From Epiperipatus broadwayi (lineage: Eukaryota > Onychophora > Udeonychophora > Euonychophora > Peripatidae), in assembly GCA_028023455.1 (NCBI GenBank), contig JAQFVV010007230.1, positions 1 to 64,000 of the forward strand: 64,000 bases of DNA. Reading direction: 5' to 3'. The notes beneath the pieces are model-generated. The model worked only from the letters and a program-made list of their open reading frames with translations. It searched no databases and was not told where the DNA came from. Made by a program: the position numbers and the translations under genes. This document shows, in pieces, positions 23,365 through 36,633 of the stretch (positions are counted from its first letter, which is position 1; every line of letters begins with the position of its first letter).

Positions 23365-25390
23365 CTGTAGAAATGAAGTAAAAGCCTGATGGAGAACTAT
23401 GGAGTTCTAAATAAAAACTTGCTGTCACATAAGAACTGCCATGCACAAGCTGGACTTTTTAATATAGACTTTTAAAATGGTGCAAGGTAAATTATTTCAA
23501 ACCATCACCATTGAAACAAAATCTAGCTTGCCTAACTAGTCTCAAACTCTACTATCAATTTCTCCTAATGTATAATTTAATTTTGTAAATTTTTCTAATA
23601 TATATTTGTAAATGATTTCTATATATTTAATTTTATCTTATATGCTTTAACTTTCTTTAACTCTGGTGCGGTCATTTATTTATATGTATGTTTTTATTAT
23701 TAATATGCCAGTCTCAAGCAATCTGACAAATTAAATTTCTAAAATCTTCTCTTCTTTTAAGTAAATCTTCATGAATTGAGATTATTAACATTCCCTTAAA
23801 ACATAAAGTATTATTAATACACTTGCCAGATTGTTTTACAAACCAACATTTTATTTGTTTTAGCATAAAAATATATTTGTTTAACTCTGGATTTTCTACT
23901 TGGTGAGAATCCAGAACTCAAGCTAATTAACCCTCTGAAACCTTATTTATTTTATAAATGTTATTATTCAATTCTGAAAGGATGACTTAATTGTTTTCTA
24001 TGTATAACTGCTAATTTTTATTTTATTGTTCCATACTCTTAAAATATCAAATACAGTATTTAAATATTCCAGTTATTATAAAATCAACAAAGATGGGATT
24101 GTTTTATTAAAAATAGCAGAAAAGGGATGGGGGTAAATCTTAATGTTTCTTTTGTTAAATAAAATGTTCATGTATATTTTAGTAAATGAAATCTTCTTTC
24201 TCTATATATTAGAGTGGCATAGCATATTATTTATATAACTTATGGCATTCAAACTAGGGTCATTTATTTTTAAAGCAGTAAAACTTATTCAATGTCGTTA
24301 GTGACATTTATCATTACTGCATTACTGACATTCGGCCTATCTTCATATATATATTACATGCTTCTAATCTTCTAATCTGGGGGTTCTGACAAGTTTGAAC
24401 TCATAGATTTATTTCTCAAGCCTTGTTCTGAGGATAGTTGATCTTCCCAGAACCATTTATTTCATATAAAAATGCCTCTGGCAGTGATTCCCATAAGTCT
24501 GGCACACTCTATGCCTATCAACATTCTTCATATCAAAGGCCTGCACATAGGTAATGTCCACAGCATACCTTATTCACTTTTCTCTAAGCACTGCCCAAGA
24601 AGGGGGCTTAGACTTTGTTTTCATCCAGAAGCACTACTGTTTCCTCTTAGTTATTTTTTGGCTATTATGTCAATACCACTCAAACTTTGTATTATTATTA
24701 TTTCTTTTGCTTATGACCTAATTTTAGTGCTGTAATAATACTGAAATTGCACTCTGCTTAAAAATATATATAAATGCCAACGACTTCTAGTTTTATTAAT
24801 TAAATTTATTTCAGTCTTATACAATCCCACCATCGTAACTTATTTCTGGATTTAAGACTATCTATATGCCTTGGGGAAAAATAAGGCGTTCTTACCAGTG
24901 CTAATTAACAGAATTTTTATTAAGTATTTTTGTCATATAATCAAATATGTTTTTAAATGTATTTTATTTTCATGTCTGAAATGGCATGAAAATGGTTTAT
25001 ATGATATCTGTAATGAATAACAGAATGCTCCCCAAAATAATGTTAGTCACCGTTAATAGCAATTTTTTGTAAATTCTTTTTAATAATCGATTGGCATCTT
25101 AATATTGGACCCACAAAAGATGTGTATTTATTTATAATATATTATTTAGCTAATAAAGAGCATATGAAAAATCATAGCATGAATGACACTATGTAATCAT
25201 CCACTGCTTGCTCATTCATGCACATACTAATGTTTGCAATTAATTTATAAATGTATGTAAACAATTTGTCACTATATTAAACTAATTTTTATTATCCAAC
25301 TTGTCTGAGTAGTTCGAATTCCTCTTTTCTCCACTTCCAAATGTACAGCCATGTTTATATATATATTTTAGTTTAGTCATAGTAATAGAT
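23365..25390. other. Spacer with one GC-richer patch
   Basis: Mostly AT-rich DNA without features. A patch at about 24400-24660 is richer in G+C and open on the plus strand (24472-24735), but it has no motif or splice signals that I trust; it may be an old repeat or a lost exon. Confidence 0.4.
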
Positions 25391-25404
25391 CTCTCATTGT
25401 CTTG

Positions 25405-25515
25405 TCCGCTTTGCTAGTGGGCCGGATTAAGAATTAATTCTCATGTGCCATCATTGTTATGTTATCCATTAGGTGTTTGATCTGGGGCTTAGAGAGTGGG
25501 TTCGAATTCAGGCTG
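25405..25515 (+). other. Possible tRNA-derived SINE fragment
   Basis: TTTGCTAGTGGG resembles an A box, and GTGGGTTCGAATTCAGG contains a good B-box match. The spacing (about 85 bases) is long for a tRNA, so a rearranged SINE head is more likely than a tRNA gene. Confidence 0.25.
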
Positions 25516-25659
25516 GTCCCTGACCTAAATCTTGGGTTTGAAGTACATTTTGTAAGTTCCAGCTCATGTTAGATGGATATACATGTTTTGACCAATACAG
25601 TAATGTTATTCATAAATAATCTTAACAAAAAATATTATAGTACTGAAATAAAGTATTTC

Positions 25660-25845
<186 letters not shown>

Positions 25846-26686
25846 TAAAAATAAATATTAATGTGTACAATTTTATTACTTTATTTTTGTTTATTGTAAT
25901 TAATCTATTTAAAAAGAACTGGATTTAACGCAGACAAAAAAACTATTGAAATATATAGTCTGATAGTGAGAAGGTGGAAAGAGCAAAATATGTGATATTT
26001 AAGCTGGAACTGAACAATATAGCTACAAAGAATCCTGTTCAAAATTTATACTAAAACAAAGATTAAATTACTTATCATTTTAGGACAAGTGTAAGTAAAG
26101 TGCAATTTTAAGAATGAAAAAGAGAGGAAAGAGTGCGCTCTTCTTCTCTGTCTGATTTTCAATGAGCAAGATTAATGATTAAAGATTAATGATGAATGGA
26201 TGGATTTGTTAAAGCTATGAATCTCATGTTTTATAATACATTAAATGATGACTACATTCTGAAACCAAGGATAAAGTATGCAGATGTATTAATTGAATGA
26301 CCAATGTATTTTGTCATCAGATATTATCATCAGGTCATTCAATATTGGATTTTTTAAGTCTGAAAAAAACTATATTGGGCTGTAATAAAGCTGCTTAAAC
26401 GAAAGAGGCTTTTGTGTGTTGAGTATTGGAAAGGGAAAAAAAAAAAAATCATCAGATTTTTTAATTGGATGAATGGTCAAAGAGTTAGAGGGTAATATTA
26501 CTTTTTGAAATAGTCCACAAACACTTGCAAAGTAATGTGTTTTAATGCTTCTGTTGTTCCCCCTCCCTAAGTTCTAAATTCACAAAAATTTGTGATATTT
26601 TTTTATGTGAGAAATTAAAAAATAATCACACAAAGTGAGATCAAGCAAATACTGCTGATAGATGGACTGTGTCAGCTGAATTTAAT

Positions 26687-26841
26687 TTAAAAATCTTTAA
26701 TACTCAAGCCTTTGACAGATGACATTGTTAGGTTGAAGGTTGCTTCTTTTTGTTTGCACAAATCAGGATGTTTACATTTTATTGCATCACATAAATGTTT
26801 CAGAACTTGCAGATAAAATGTCTGACTGTTGTGAACTAAAT
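26687..26841 (-). CDS. Candidate exon, helical protein, possibly terminal
   Basis: Minus strand: the acceptor ACGGTTTTTCTTTCAG is strong. The open stretch reads DLVHNSQTFYLQVLKHLCDA, then IKCKHPDLCKQKEATFNLTM and SSVKGLSIKDF, to a TAA at 26689-26687. If terminal, this would be a last exon; a donor inside it (TTGA followed by GTATTA) is poor. It is Leu- and Cys-containing, helix-forming and unlike the AT-rich frames around it. It could belong with the exon at 23185-23364, but direct joining cannot be shown. Confidence 0.4.
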
Positions 26842-27540
26842 CTGAAAGAAAAACCGTTTGTATAAAATTGACAAATATGTAAAACACACTTTAGAAAAAA
26901 AGTCTTATGTAAACCCACAATTTAACATGGTGATGTCATTGGGAAGATTGATAAATAGCTCTTGCAAGAAGTATATAACACAAATATATACTGCTTCAGA
27001 TGTGCATACCAGAGAATGATACTAGTTATTTTTGGATCCTTCTTGCATTCATTAAATAAGTTATTACATCTTTCAATTTTACCATAATACTGATGAAATG
27101 TAGCCTACAAGTCTTTCCCAAAAGTAGTTTCCAGTTAGTGAAACATTCCTTTCACAATTATGCAATACATGCTTTTAAAGTTTTTATGTATAATGGTGAA
27201 AATGAAAAAACTTAACTGTTGAATAAAAGTAACTTCACAGCAACAAGTAAAATGTGGTGACAGCTCATTAAAAATCAAAAGAATATACTAGAAAGAATTT
27301 AAACAGTCTATTAGTACACAAATAGTTTAAACAAACATTTTACAAAAATTTCTGAGACTGAACTACAATTTCAATTCTAAAAATCTCTCTAGGAGTAAAT
27401 GTTTATATTTATTTACTTGATGAAGTCCATGATTGATTTATTGCGAATTAAATGCTTTTATATTAACTGATCCTGTCTATGTTTTTGACTGGATGTCAAC
27501 ATTATTACATTTTTAACCATAAAAAAATCCATTTTCATGT

Positions 27541-27597
27541 AGAACTCAAACTCATATCCTTATATTTTCCAAGAAAACGTCTAGCAATTGAGCCAAA
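27541..27597 (-). other. tRNA-like patch (Pro-like anticodon loop)
   Basis: Read on the minus strand: TTGGCTCAATTGCTAGACG as an A box and D arm, TTTTCTTGGAAAA as an anticodon arm with TGG in the loop, and GAGTTTGAGTTCTA as a degraded B box. The acceptor stem is not closed. Probably a decayed tRNA-derived repeat. Confidence 0.35.
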
Positions 27598-27662
27598 TAT
27601 TATGTTTGTAGAATGAAATTTTGTTAATAATGATTTAACTCATACCTAAATTATATATATAT

Positions 27663-29497
27663 TATAACGATCTGGAGAATAAGGACTTAATGTAATCTAC
27701 ACTACAGGGCGCCATCTAGGCATTTGAACCTAGAAAACAGATACATAAGTAAAAAAAAAATATTTTTTTTTTACATATTTTGATTCTGGTCATTAGCCCA
27801 TTGTCACTAGCTCAGGGAGTAGCAGAGATTTAAATTTTATTTCTATAAATTCTTATCTAAGAATATATATTTAATATTAAGAAAGAATAAAATAAGCCAC
27901 TGCCAGTAAGTGACATACAAAACATTTATTTATGCACATATATATAAAATTTAGCATTATCATTTTAATATGTTTACTTTAGCATTTAACTACATTTTAA
28001 ACTCTTATTTTAGATTTTAATTTACATTTTTAATTTTTATAAGTTCGCACAGATGAGTTTAGTATTTTTATTTAGAGTGTCGAGTATGAATGACTGCATA
28101 AATTTGCATTTGAAAAAAAAATTCTATCCTTATTTAACCTTAGGCTTTTGTTCACAGTTAAACCACATCAATCCATCTGATATATCATTGTATTCAATGT
28201 AATATGAATATGACAGCACAAATAGGTTACGAGAATTGACTCTTGTCAGACAGGAATACTACATCTAACTAACGAGAAGAGCAATAAAAAAAAACTCCAT
28301 AGGAAAGGACTGCGGTCATTTTTGCCAACTTAGATCACATTCCCTAGGCAAAAGAAAGTGTGTGGCATGTAAAGTGATTTTTCCCATAACGAATCTCGTA
28401 CTACATCTACTAATTCACCAATACATCCAATCCATTGACCCAATTCAACTACAAAAAAAATAACCTAGGATTACCCTCTCCTAATATAACTTTACAAATC
28501 TATACAGCCATTCACACCCAACTTAAGTTTAACATTTATATAATTTAGTCTTACAAAAACAAAAATCATAATAAATACTTAAAGGAACAAAAAAAAAATA
28601 AATGGAAATGATTTTAAATAAAAAAAAATACATCAAATAACATTATTAATATTAATTTACATTGGTCAGATAGGATTCTATTTGTATTATTTACTAAAAG
28701 GTTTAGAATTTAGAGTTCTTATTGTTTTCAAATGAATATAAAGTCATTATGATTTTTAAAATGTCCAGCTTTATCCGTTGCTTGCCATTTGAATGTGAAT
28801 TCCCATGCTGTCCTAAAGAGGTTGGTATTCTGTAGGCCATTTTATTTATTCATCCGAAGGTTTTTTACTTTAGCTGGTCCTCAATGTAGAAAACGATGTT
28901 TCATTTTTTTTAACAACTGAAGGAATTGAAAGTGCATCTTTCATTTCCTTCACCTCCAACTCCACACTAACACATATCTGTCCTCTCATAATAACTAACT
29001 AATAATTTCCAAACTTTTCCTTTTATATTAAATTTTAAGGATTCAATTGACATTACGTCATTGATGATGATGATCCTTCTATTGAGGTCTGATTTCCCCG
29101 ATGGATTTTTTTCATTGTCCATTCTGTTCCTATTGTTTTTCCTCTCCTATCTGACCATTGCTTATACATTTGAAATGCCCAAGGGCTAGCTTACTAATTA
29201 AAATAATCATTTCCATTTTACAAAAGATTAATTAATTTATCTACATTCTTGAAGATATATTTTTATCTTCAATTAAATCTTTTTAAGTTTTTACTTTTAA
29301 AATACTTTTTCTATTTTTAATAAAGTTTTATTTTAATAATTTTTTTTTTCATCTGTGCGATTTTATATATATACGAGTTTAAGATAGATTTTTTAATTTT
29401 CAATTTTAATTCTTCAAAAAGAAGTTTTTATTTGTGAACTTTTATTTTTTTCATGTTTAATAATAAAAACAATGTAACGTCGTATGTGCCCGTTACA
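27663..29497 (+). mobile_element. TGTAACG element copy D, 1835 bp
   Basis: Begins TATAACGATCTGGAGAATAA after a (TA)n run and ends GTGCCCGTTACA before another (TA)n run. Collinear with A-C but missing several hundred bases between the GCACAGAT block (about 28045) and the central region. The internal hairpin (28919-28951) has GAAGGAA paired with TTCCTTC, a paired change from GAAGGGA/TCCCTTC in A and C. The 81-codon frame is broken. Confidence 0.75.
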
Positions 29498-30338
29498 ATA
29501 TATATATATAAAGAGTCCTTGATTTTCCTTCAAATTAAGTTCCTTTTTTAGATCCACTTAATAAAAAAAAAGTTATATATTTATAATCCCATTTATTTCT
29601 TTACATACTAATTTCAATAAATACAAAAAAACCCAATAAACAAATGAGAATATGATATTTATAAAATATAAATTATAAGTTCTAGTCAGCTACATAAGAA
29701 TAAATGAATAAATAGGCATATTTTTTAAAAAAATATTATTTTTATGCATTCATAATATATGCATGCATCATATAAAGATGTATGAAATATTTATGTAAAT
29801 TTATCATACTATTTATCTATTTTGGAAGATTTCATTCTCTTTTTTCTTATTCAAATGCTAAATATTTCATTTTCCCATAACTATAAGCAAAAAAAAATGT
29901 TTTTATTATTTTTTGTTAAACAGTAAAAAATAATAATTCAAACAGTCCTTTTGTCATAAAGAATAATTATATTTGACTGTCCAGAGTGAAGATGATGATG
30001 ATAAGGCATGTGCAGTATTAGATATGGTGACAGCATATGTGGTAGGTGAGCGTTGCTGGGCATTTACATTCCATAAATAGTTCCCAACATTTTTTAAAAC
30101 AATGAATCCATTAAATTGGTGTAAATTTTTCTTTTAGTGAAATTAAAATAAAATTTATGTAAAACCAATAATAGAATGTTATCGCTTGCAATACTTGGGT
30201 ATTATTCTTTTAATGAAGAAAATATAGGAGGCCTTTTCACATACCCAATAAATGTGTGATCTTGCGAAGATATGTAATTGAATGAAAATATAGCCTATGA
30301 TGCATATTAAAAAACCTGTGAAAACTTGATTCTCTTTT

Positions 30339-30537
30339 TCAAAATGTGCTTTGATTGTTATTATTTTGCGTTATTTATATTTGTCAATTGCAAAAACATT
30401 GTATTTTTCAAACTGTGGTTTCATTGCTGTTATTTCCCTTTATATTTGTCAATTGAAAAACAGTGATATTTTCAAAACATGGTTTAATTGTTGTTATTTT
30501 GAGTTATTTATATTTTTCAATTACCTCAATTCATTTG
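30339..30537 (+). repeat. Degenerate tandem repeat, about 65 bp x 3
   Basis: Three units share TTGTTATT, then TTTATATTTGTCAATT, then a TTTTC end. Units differ by 20-25 percent by eye. Confidence 0.6.
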
Positions 30538-30559
30538 ATTTCAATTTAATGAGTGTAAA

Positions 30560-31960
30560 TAGTTTTTATATTTTACACAAAAATGAGGACACATTTTTCT
30601 CTGGACTCAGATATATAAAACATTTTTTCCCGCCTACATAAAAAGTCTTGCAATTGATATCCATTTATTGTTCTGAATTATTTGTTTTGTTTTGTTTGGT
30701 GTATTTACAAAAAAGTATAGTTGGTGCTTGTCTTATAGCTAAAGATGCCGTTGAATGGCGTCGTTTTCATGCTAAAACTATAAAATATGAACATTCACAG
30801 GCCGTTGATTTTAATAATTTTTCTGTGCTTTTTTGTAATGCGAAAATAAAAACAAAACAAAATCGTCTTTTTTAAATATTATTTTTTATTAACGTATACA
30901 ATTTAAATGATAATAATAAGTGTAAAATAAAATCAACAAATTACAATTTGATTCGTGTTTTTTATATCATATACTTTTTAAATTGTGTTACGACTTTTTT
31001 TTATCAATTTTCTATCGGATATTTTTTTACTTGTGTTACAACTTTTTTTGTTGTTGTTTAACTAAAAAATAATAATCGTAATAAAAGTAAAAGTTGTTAC
31101 AATTAGATTTAGGGTTAGTTTTAGGATTAGTTTAGGGTTAGTTTTAGGGTTAGTTTTCTGTTGTTTGTAATGCTAAAATAAAAAAATTCAAAATCGTAAC
31201 CGTACTCGGACAAAAGAAAGAAATTCAAACTTTTTTAAACAACAACAAACACATACAAATGTCTTCTTTACCTATTAAACATGTTTATAATATTTGCTTT
31301 TTATGAAATTTACAAAAAAACCTGTATATTTGGACTTTTCTTACTGGATATTTTTTTTGTACCACTCTTTTTTACTTCAAAAATATACAGACGGTAGAAT
31401 CTTCTTTGTCTAATGGAATGTTACTAACAGTACATTACTTGACGCATTACCTAATTGCAACTCAGTAAAAACATAAATATTTAATATTTTCCCAAATAAA
31501 AGTTCAATACAGTATGTTGTAAAAAGTCTTATAATTATTGCTTTAAAAAATATGAACATTTCAATAGTTTAAATAAATAAAAATCCAACGAAAACAACAT
31601 TTCAATACAATTCAAATACAAACTCTTTCATCAAACTGTAATTATTTTATAAATTGTGCGAATTCGGAAAATGTATTTGCTGCTATGCGACATACATGCT
31701 GTACTGCGATGCAACATAGCGGCCTCCATTCTGTAGCACAACAAAAAAGTTGTATTATAGAAAATGCATGTTCGAATGTGTCGGCCACGGAAACAGCATT
31801 TTTATGTATTTTGGCATGAAAACCGCACCATAGAGCGGCATCTTTAGCTAAAAGACGAGTACCGTATAGTTTTATTAATACTTTTCTCCAATTTTTTCCG
31901 CCTGCACAAAAAATGGTAATAAAAGTCATCTTTTATATTTCTTTATTTTTCTGAATTATT
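30560..31960. repeat. Inverted-repeat unit with two related ORF remnants
   Basis: A plus-strand frame (30648-30875) and a minus-strand frame (31929-31642) are homologous: CLIAKDAVEWRRFHAKTIKY against RLLAKDAALWCGFHAKIHKN. At DNA level both contain TAGCTAAAGATGCCG. The outer parts also share CCGCCT and TTCTGAATTATTTGTT on the plus strand, so the unit mixes inverted and direct similarity. The spacer holds a telomere-like patch (31108-31156). The protein is not recognised; it could come from a DNA transposon or a virus-like element, and neither frame looks complete. Confidence 0.5.
31108..31156 (+). repeat. Short telomere-like TTAGGG patch
   Basis: Four TTAGGGTTAG or TTAGGATTAG units separated by TTT. 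Too short and degenerate to be a telomere; an interstitial remnant or chance array. Confidence 0.6.
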
Positions 31961-32465
31961 TGTTCATTATAAATGAATATGTGAAATAATAGATTTTCCA
32001 ATTGAGTTTTGGATTCCTAAATTCTTGGGATAAAAACTATTTATTTCCATATTCATTTTGGAAGTTTAAAATACAATGTTTTTCCTTTTAATTAAAATAA
32101 GATAATTTCATGTGATCAAACAGATTTTAGCAGAAATTATTGTTGACTAATTGCCAATAAAACAATACATGATTCTGCAGTTTATTTAACAATATTTAAT
32201 AAAAATGATATCAGTTCTTTATAATTAATATTTTTAATTCGACAATTGATTTCCAAACAAAATAATTTGTATTATTATAGAAATATTGACTTTCTTTTTA
32301 AATTATAAGTTAAATAAATAAAGTTTTATTTATAAAAGAGTGTACAGTGCACTAAAATAATAATGGACTATTTTAATCATAGAAATGATGTCACATCTTC
32401 AAATTAAATAGGTTTCTTTTCTGTACTTTTTCTTGATTTACACACCAATGAAATATACTTCTAAG

Positions 32466-32670
32466 GAATTTCTCATTTCAATATATATATATATATTCAT
32501 GATTATTGTAAAGATAAAGACTTATTTGGGTTATATCGTTCATTATTTTGTATTAATTTTCAATGTTTCAATGAGATAAAGTTCATTCTTGTCAAGGTTA
32601 AAGTCTTAATGAAGAACTATAAGATCTTAAGAAATAATGAGATTGAGTATGCAGTAAATAACAATAATTC
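32466..32670 (+). mobile_element. Small noncoding repeat, copy 1 (pair with 39590-39790)
   Basis: Starts in a (TA)n run. It shares TTTCAATGTTT, AAAGTCTTAATGAAGAACTA and GAGATTGAGT with the minus strand of 39590-39790. Both copies sit against TA runs. No coding potential; a MITE-like or SINE-like element. Confidence 0.5.
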
Positions 32671-33486
32671 TAATACATTTATGCTGGTTGACCATTTAGA
32701 ATAAGTGAATTAACAAAAATACTTTCTTCATATTGACAATTAATTGATTCCATGTTGATATTTAAATAAAGAGATAAAATAAGTAGTCTTAATTAAGCTG
32801 GAATACATTGTATTTCATTAGATTTGTTTACACTACCTGGTCTTTTCAATATTTCAGTAGTCTCTATCATAGTTTTTAAATCATACTTTTCCAATTATCA
32901 AATAGTTTATTATTATCAAAATCAGGTGTGTAACCAATTCTAAAAAGTATGATATAAAAGCAGTTGCTATCAACTTTTAATTAAAGATATTTTATTGCTC
33001 CTTAATTCTGACACTATCACTAATACAGTCTATTTGATTGACTCATTTTGATTGAAAAAAATGTTCATGCTCCCTATTTCTGACACGAATACATCTGTTT
33101 CATTAACCCATATAGTTTGTGAGTTAATCAAATAGAGATATTTGTATCAGACTTAGTGTACATAAAATGCCTTGTAACAGAAGTTGATTACATCAGCTTT
33201 TACATAACATTTTTAAGAAATGGCCACACAACTGACTTTAATTATCCTAAAATTCTACGTAATTGGGAAAATATTGATTTAAGAACTATTACATCTTTTT
33301 ATTGAAATATTGAAAAGATATAGTGGTTTAAATAAATATGAATAAGCACAATACATTCCAATTTTGTGGAGGTAGCTGATATTACCCTATGTTTTAAAAC
33401 CAGTGTGGAGTGAATTAATTGTAAAACTAAAAAAAATAAATTAGTTTTTGTTAATTCACTTAACTGTCATATATATATATATATAT

Positions 33487-35365
33487 TATAACAGGGCTGG
33501 GTTCAAACCCTGTTCTAAAGTATAGTAGGATATGGGCACACATATATATTTAATCAGAATTTATATTAAATTCAATTACTTTTTTTGTGTATGTATGTTT
33601 TAAATGGGGAAATAAAAATAGATTCAAACAGAAGAGGAAGGGGGGTTATAGGGTTTGTGCACTTGTATTTTGTTTAGAAGCACGTGCATTTATTTTGCTG
33701 TATGGGTGAATAAGTGTAATAAATTCATTAAAAGAAGAAAAATTACATGGCCAAGTTTTATTTTCAAGATGGAAGACGAAGTACAGAATTGTTAAAAAGT
33801 TATGTTAAATGTAAGAAAAGAATTAAAATGTATGTATTTCTATCTTGATAGATAAAAATTATTTTAATTAAAAGGAAATTGTTTCAAGATGGGAGACAAA
33901 GTACAGAATTGTTAAAAAGATATGTTAAATGCAAGAAAAGAATCCAAAAATGTATAGATTTCTATCTTGATAGATACAAGTTATTTTAATTAAAAGAAAA
34001 AGGTTAGGAGTAAAAGACAATGAATGGTCAAATGTGGATTTTCGACGTGTTGATTAAAATTCTTAAACATCAAGAAAGAAAAGTTGCTAAAAGGTTTTTT
34101 TGCAAACCTAAGAAGACCACGTGGTTTCGTTTGAAAGAAAAGAGAGAAAGAAAAAAAAGAACAATGGTAATTAATTAACGAGTTTTGAGAGTTGAACTTT
34201 GGCAGACATTCTAGAATTATTAATACTACTAGCAGAATTGCAGAAATATAAGCTTAAAAGTTATATATAACCACCAGCCATGAATAGGCTGGGGTAAGCA
34301 CCAAAATGGGCTGGGCTCTGCCAGCCATTCTGTGGAGATATTACCGATGTTGTCTACATAGGAACAAAGCCCCTTCTAAACCAGAAGCAGAATGACCTTC
34401 ACTGAAAGACACTGATCTTGCATTGAGGAATCAACTGAGAGACACTTACCAAAAAGTCACATATTCACCACACTGCAGTATCAAGCAAACAAACATTGCC
34501 ATTCATCTACAACCTTGTGGGGGGGGGGGGAATCAAGATAATATGAACAATTTCTTAAATGCTATTCATCTCGTAAATAAGAATTTATTTCTAATAAAAT
34601 AATATAGCATAAAGGCTAAGATAAAAAAAACAGAAATCTTTGATATATTGCCAAACATAGTGCTATGGATGAATAGACTAGATAATGAGTTATTTCATTT
34701 ATTTTGTATTCTATGATTTATCTGTTTTATTATATTTATATATCTGTGCAGTATATGTGTTTGCATGTGTTATATTCGAATATTGGAGCACACGCCAAAA
34801 AATAATTATTATGGGATTTTGCTTTTTTTATATATATTAATGATTATTAAATTTGATTTTAAGTACGAGTGTGTACATTCAGTGTTTATTTCTTTAAATT
34901 TAGATCGGATCATAGAGTTAGAGAATAGTGGTAAAAACAAAGAAAATAATATATTCAGAGAATCGTTCATGCATCCATGTGCACATTTGTTCCCCCCCCC
35001 ATGTCTTTCCCCCAGTTAATAACACCTGACCTGAGTGATCTAGCCAGAGGTAAGAGCTTTATCTATTAAAAATTGATACTCGATCTCTCCCAGCATAACT
35101 CTTATTTACTTGTAGATAGGATTGGTGCTTGGAGTCAATAATTGACACCCATAAATATGCTTGGCAAGCAATAAGAGTATCGTGCAGAATTACTTATATA
35201 TATATATTTGTGTTATATATATATATATATATATTACTTATATATATATATTTGTGTTATAGTTTTAAGAAGAGAGAGAAAAAAAGAAACTATTTGGTTT
35301 TAAATACATAATTAGGTGTATGTCTTATACATATATGATTCTCATGGATAGGGTACTCCATTACA
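33487..35365 (+). mobile_element. 5' LTR of Gag-only LTR retrotransposon
   Basis: Starts TATAACAGGGCTGGGTTCAA after a (TA)n run and ends TACTCCATTACA, immediately followed by A and then TGGCATCCCAACTAATGAG, a plausible tRNA primer-binding site. Over 90 percent identical to the 3' LTR at 37728-39562 by eye. It contains a 120-bp tandem duplication (from 33763 and 33883, each starting TTCAAGATGG) present in both LTRs, so the duplication predates insertion. Confidence 0.85.
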
Positions 35366-35758
35366 ATGGCATCCCAACTAATGAGCTTTTGAAGAGTGGA
35401 GACCAGGGGGAACACAGAATATAGGTTAAATAGAAGAATTAAATATAACAGTTGAGTATATAAGTTAAGTATAACAGAAGTATAAGAGTTAGATAACAGT
35501 GATAGAAGAATTAACGTAAAATATTATAATTGTCTCAGTGAATTTTAAAGAAAGAGAAATCAGAGAATAGGTTTGGAGTGGGTTAGAAAAGGAAAATGGA
35601 CAGGTAATACAGTACTTTGGGGATGGAAAGCAGGTTCAGTGCATTTGATGTAGAAATATTTAACATAAAATCATTATAATTGATTGTTATTAGAAACAGT
35701 GATAGATATATAAAAATAAAGTAAAATAAAGCGAATGCAAAGAAGATTACAGAAAAAA

Positions 35759-35905
35759 ATGGATCAGCAGAAGAAAAAAAAAGAGGGAGAATTAATCATG
35801 ATAGAAATTATTATGGAAAAATTGGAAAGCAGATTTCAGGAATTCAAGGAAAGATTGGAGAAGAGATTGCAAGAATTAGAACAGAAAATAGAAGGAAAAA
35901 GATAA
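35759..35905 (+). pseudogene. N-terminal coiled-coil part of Gag, interrupted
   Basis: A 48-codon frame reading MDQQKKKKEGELIMIEIIME, then KLESRFQEFKERLEKRLQEL and EQKIEGKR, then a stop. The Lys/Glu heptads suggest a coiled coil, as found ahead of the capsid in some Gag proteins. It is in a different frame from the capsid-like ORF at 36052, so either a frameshift separates them or it is a separate short protein. Confidence 0.4.
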
Positions 35906-36051
35906 GTGTCCAATGGAAGAGAGTGACAAAGAGCCAGTAGAGGAACAAATTACAGGTAAAGATTAGAATTCTAGTGAAAAGAGAGTAGAAGAAAATCAGA
36001 GTGAGTTCAAAGAAGAAAAAAGCAGGGAGATAAAATAAAGGTAGCAGGAAT

Positions 36052-36633
36052 ATGGGAAACTACCACGAAATACGTAACAGCATAGCCAACATCAACCAAT
36101 TTCTAAACATTTGGCCATTTTCCAGACAAATGGGAGAAGCTCTCATAGAGCACCTGCAGAGCCTGAGGAGATACTTCAGTATCAACACAATGGCTGAAGA
36201 AAGCAAAATTGCAATTGTGTGCAGCCATTTAACCGAAAACATGCAGATATGGTGGGATTCATTATTGCAACAACCCACAACATTCGAAGAATTTCAGAAA
36301 GAGGTGAGGGATATTTTTTTGTCAGAGGATTTTCAGAAGTTAACCAGATATTGGGTTATGCAGGAGAAGTATAAGGAAGAGGGCCAAGAAAGCTATTCCC
36401 AATTTTTTTATCGGCAGGTGGCAAAGCTGCCGATGGTAGATGCATGCAACTTAACTGAAAGCAACATTATACGAATTGTAAGACATAACCTGCTGATAAA
36501 AGTGGAGCAAATGATGTTAGGGATGAGAAAAGTGTCAATTGAGGAAACGGCTGAGATACTAGAGGCAATAGATATGAGTGCATATAATTATGACAGGCCA
36601 ATGGATCGAGAAAAAAAGCCTCGCAGTGCATGA
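36052..36633 (+). CDS. Gag capsid-like protein of LTR retrotransposon
   Basis: 193 codons between the two LTRs. The middle carries the retrotransposon Gag pattern: EALIEHLQSLRRYFSINTMA, then a region with QIWWDSLLQQPTTFEEFQKE and VRDIFLSEDFQKLTRY. The W-W-L-then-TFEEF spacing is typical of Ty3/Gypsy-type capsids, which assemble the particle that packages element RNA. The start chosen is the first ATG after an in-frame stop at 36031. No CCHC zinc knuckle follows in frame, although KCQYDCEEQRP at about 36718 is a possible remnant in another frame. No protease, RT, RNase H or integrase is found before the 3' LTR, so the element is non-autonomous and must borrow Pol from a relative. Confidence 0.75.
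   Translation: MGNYHEIRNSIANINQFLNIWPFSRQMGEALIEHLQSLRRYFSINTMAEESKIAIVCSHLTENMQIWWDSLLQQPTTFEEFQKEVRDIFLSEDFQKLTRYWVMQEKYKEEGQESYSQFFYRQVAKLPMVDACNLTESNIIRIVRHNLLIKVEQMMLGMRKVSIEETAEILEAIDMSAYNYDRPMDREKKPRSA

Noticed and set aside
26289-26347. Hairpin with two CTGATGA copies (minus strand)
   Set aside because: TTGAATGACC arms pair, but no GAAA strand or helix II exists; probably a chance or decayed palindrome.
31108-31156. Telomere or subtelomere boundary
   Set aside because: Only a few TTAGGG-like units with TTT spacers, and unique sequence on both sides.
35014-35095. tRNA-like boxes in the LTR (TAGCCAGAGGTAAGAGC and TACTCGATCTC)
   Set aside because: Found in both LTRs at the same place but without a closable cloverleaf; treated as part of the LTR.
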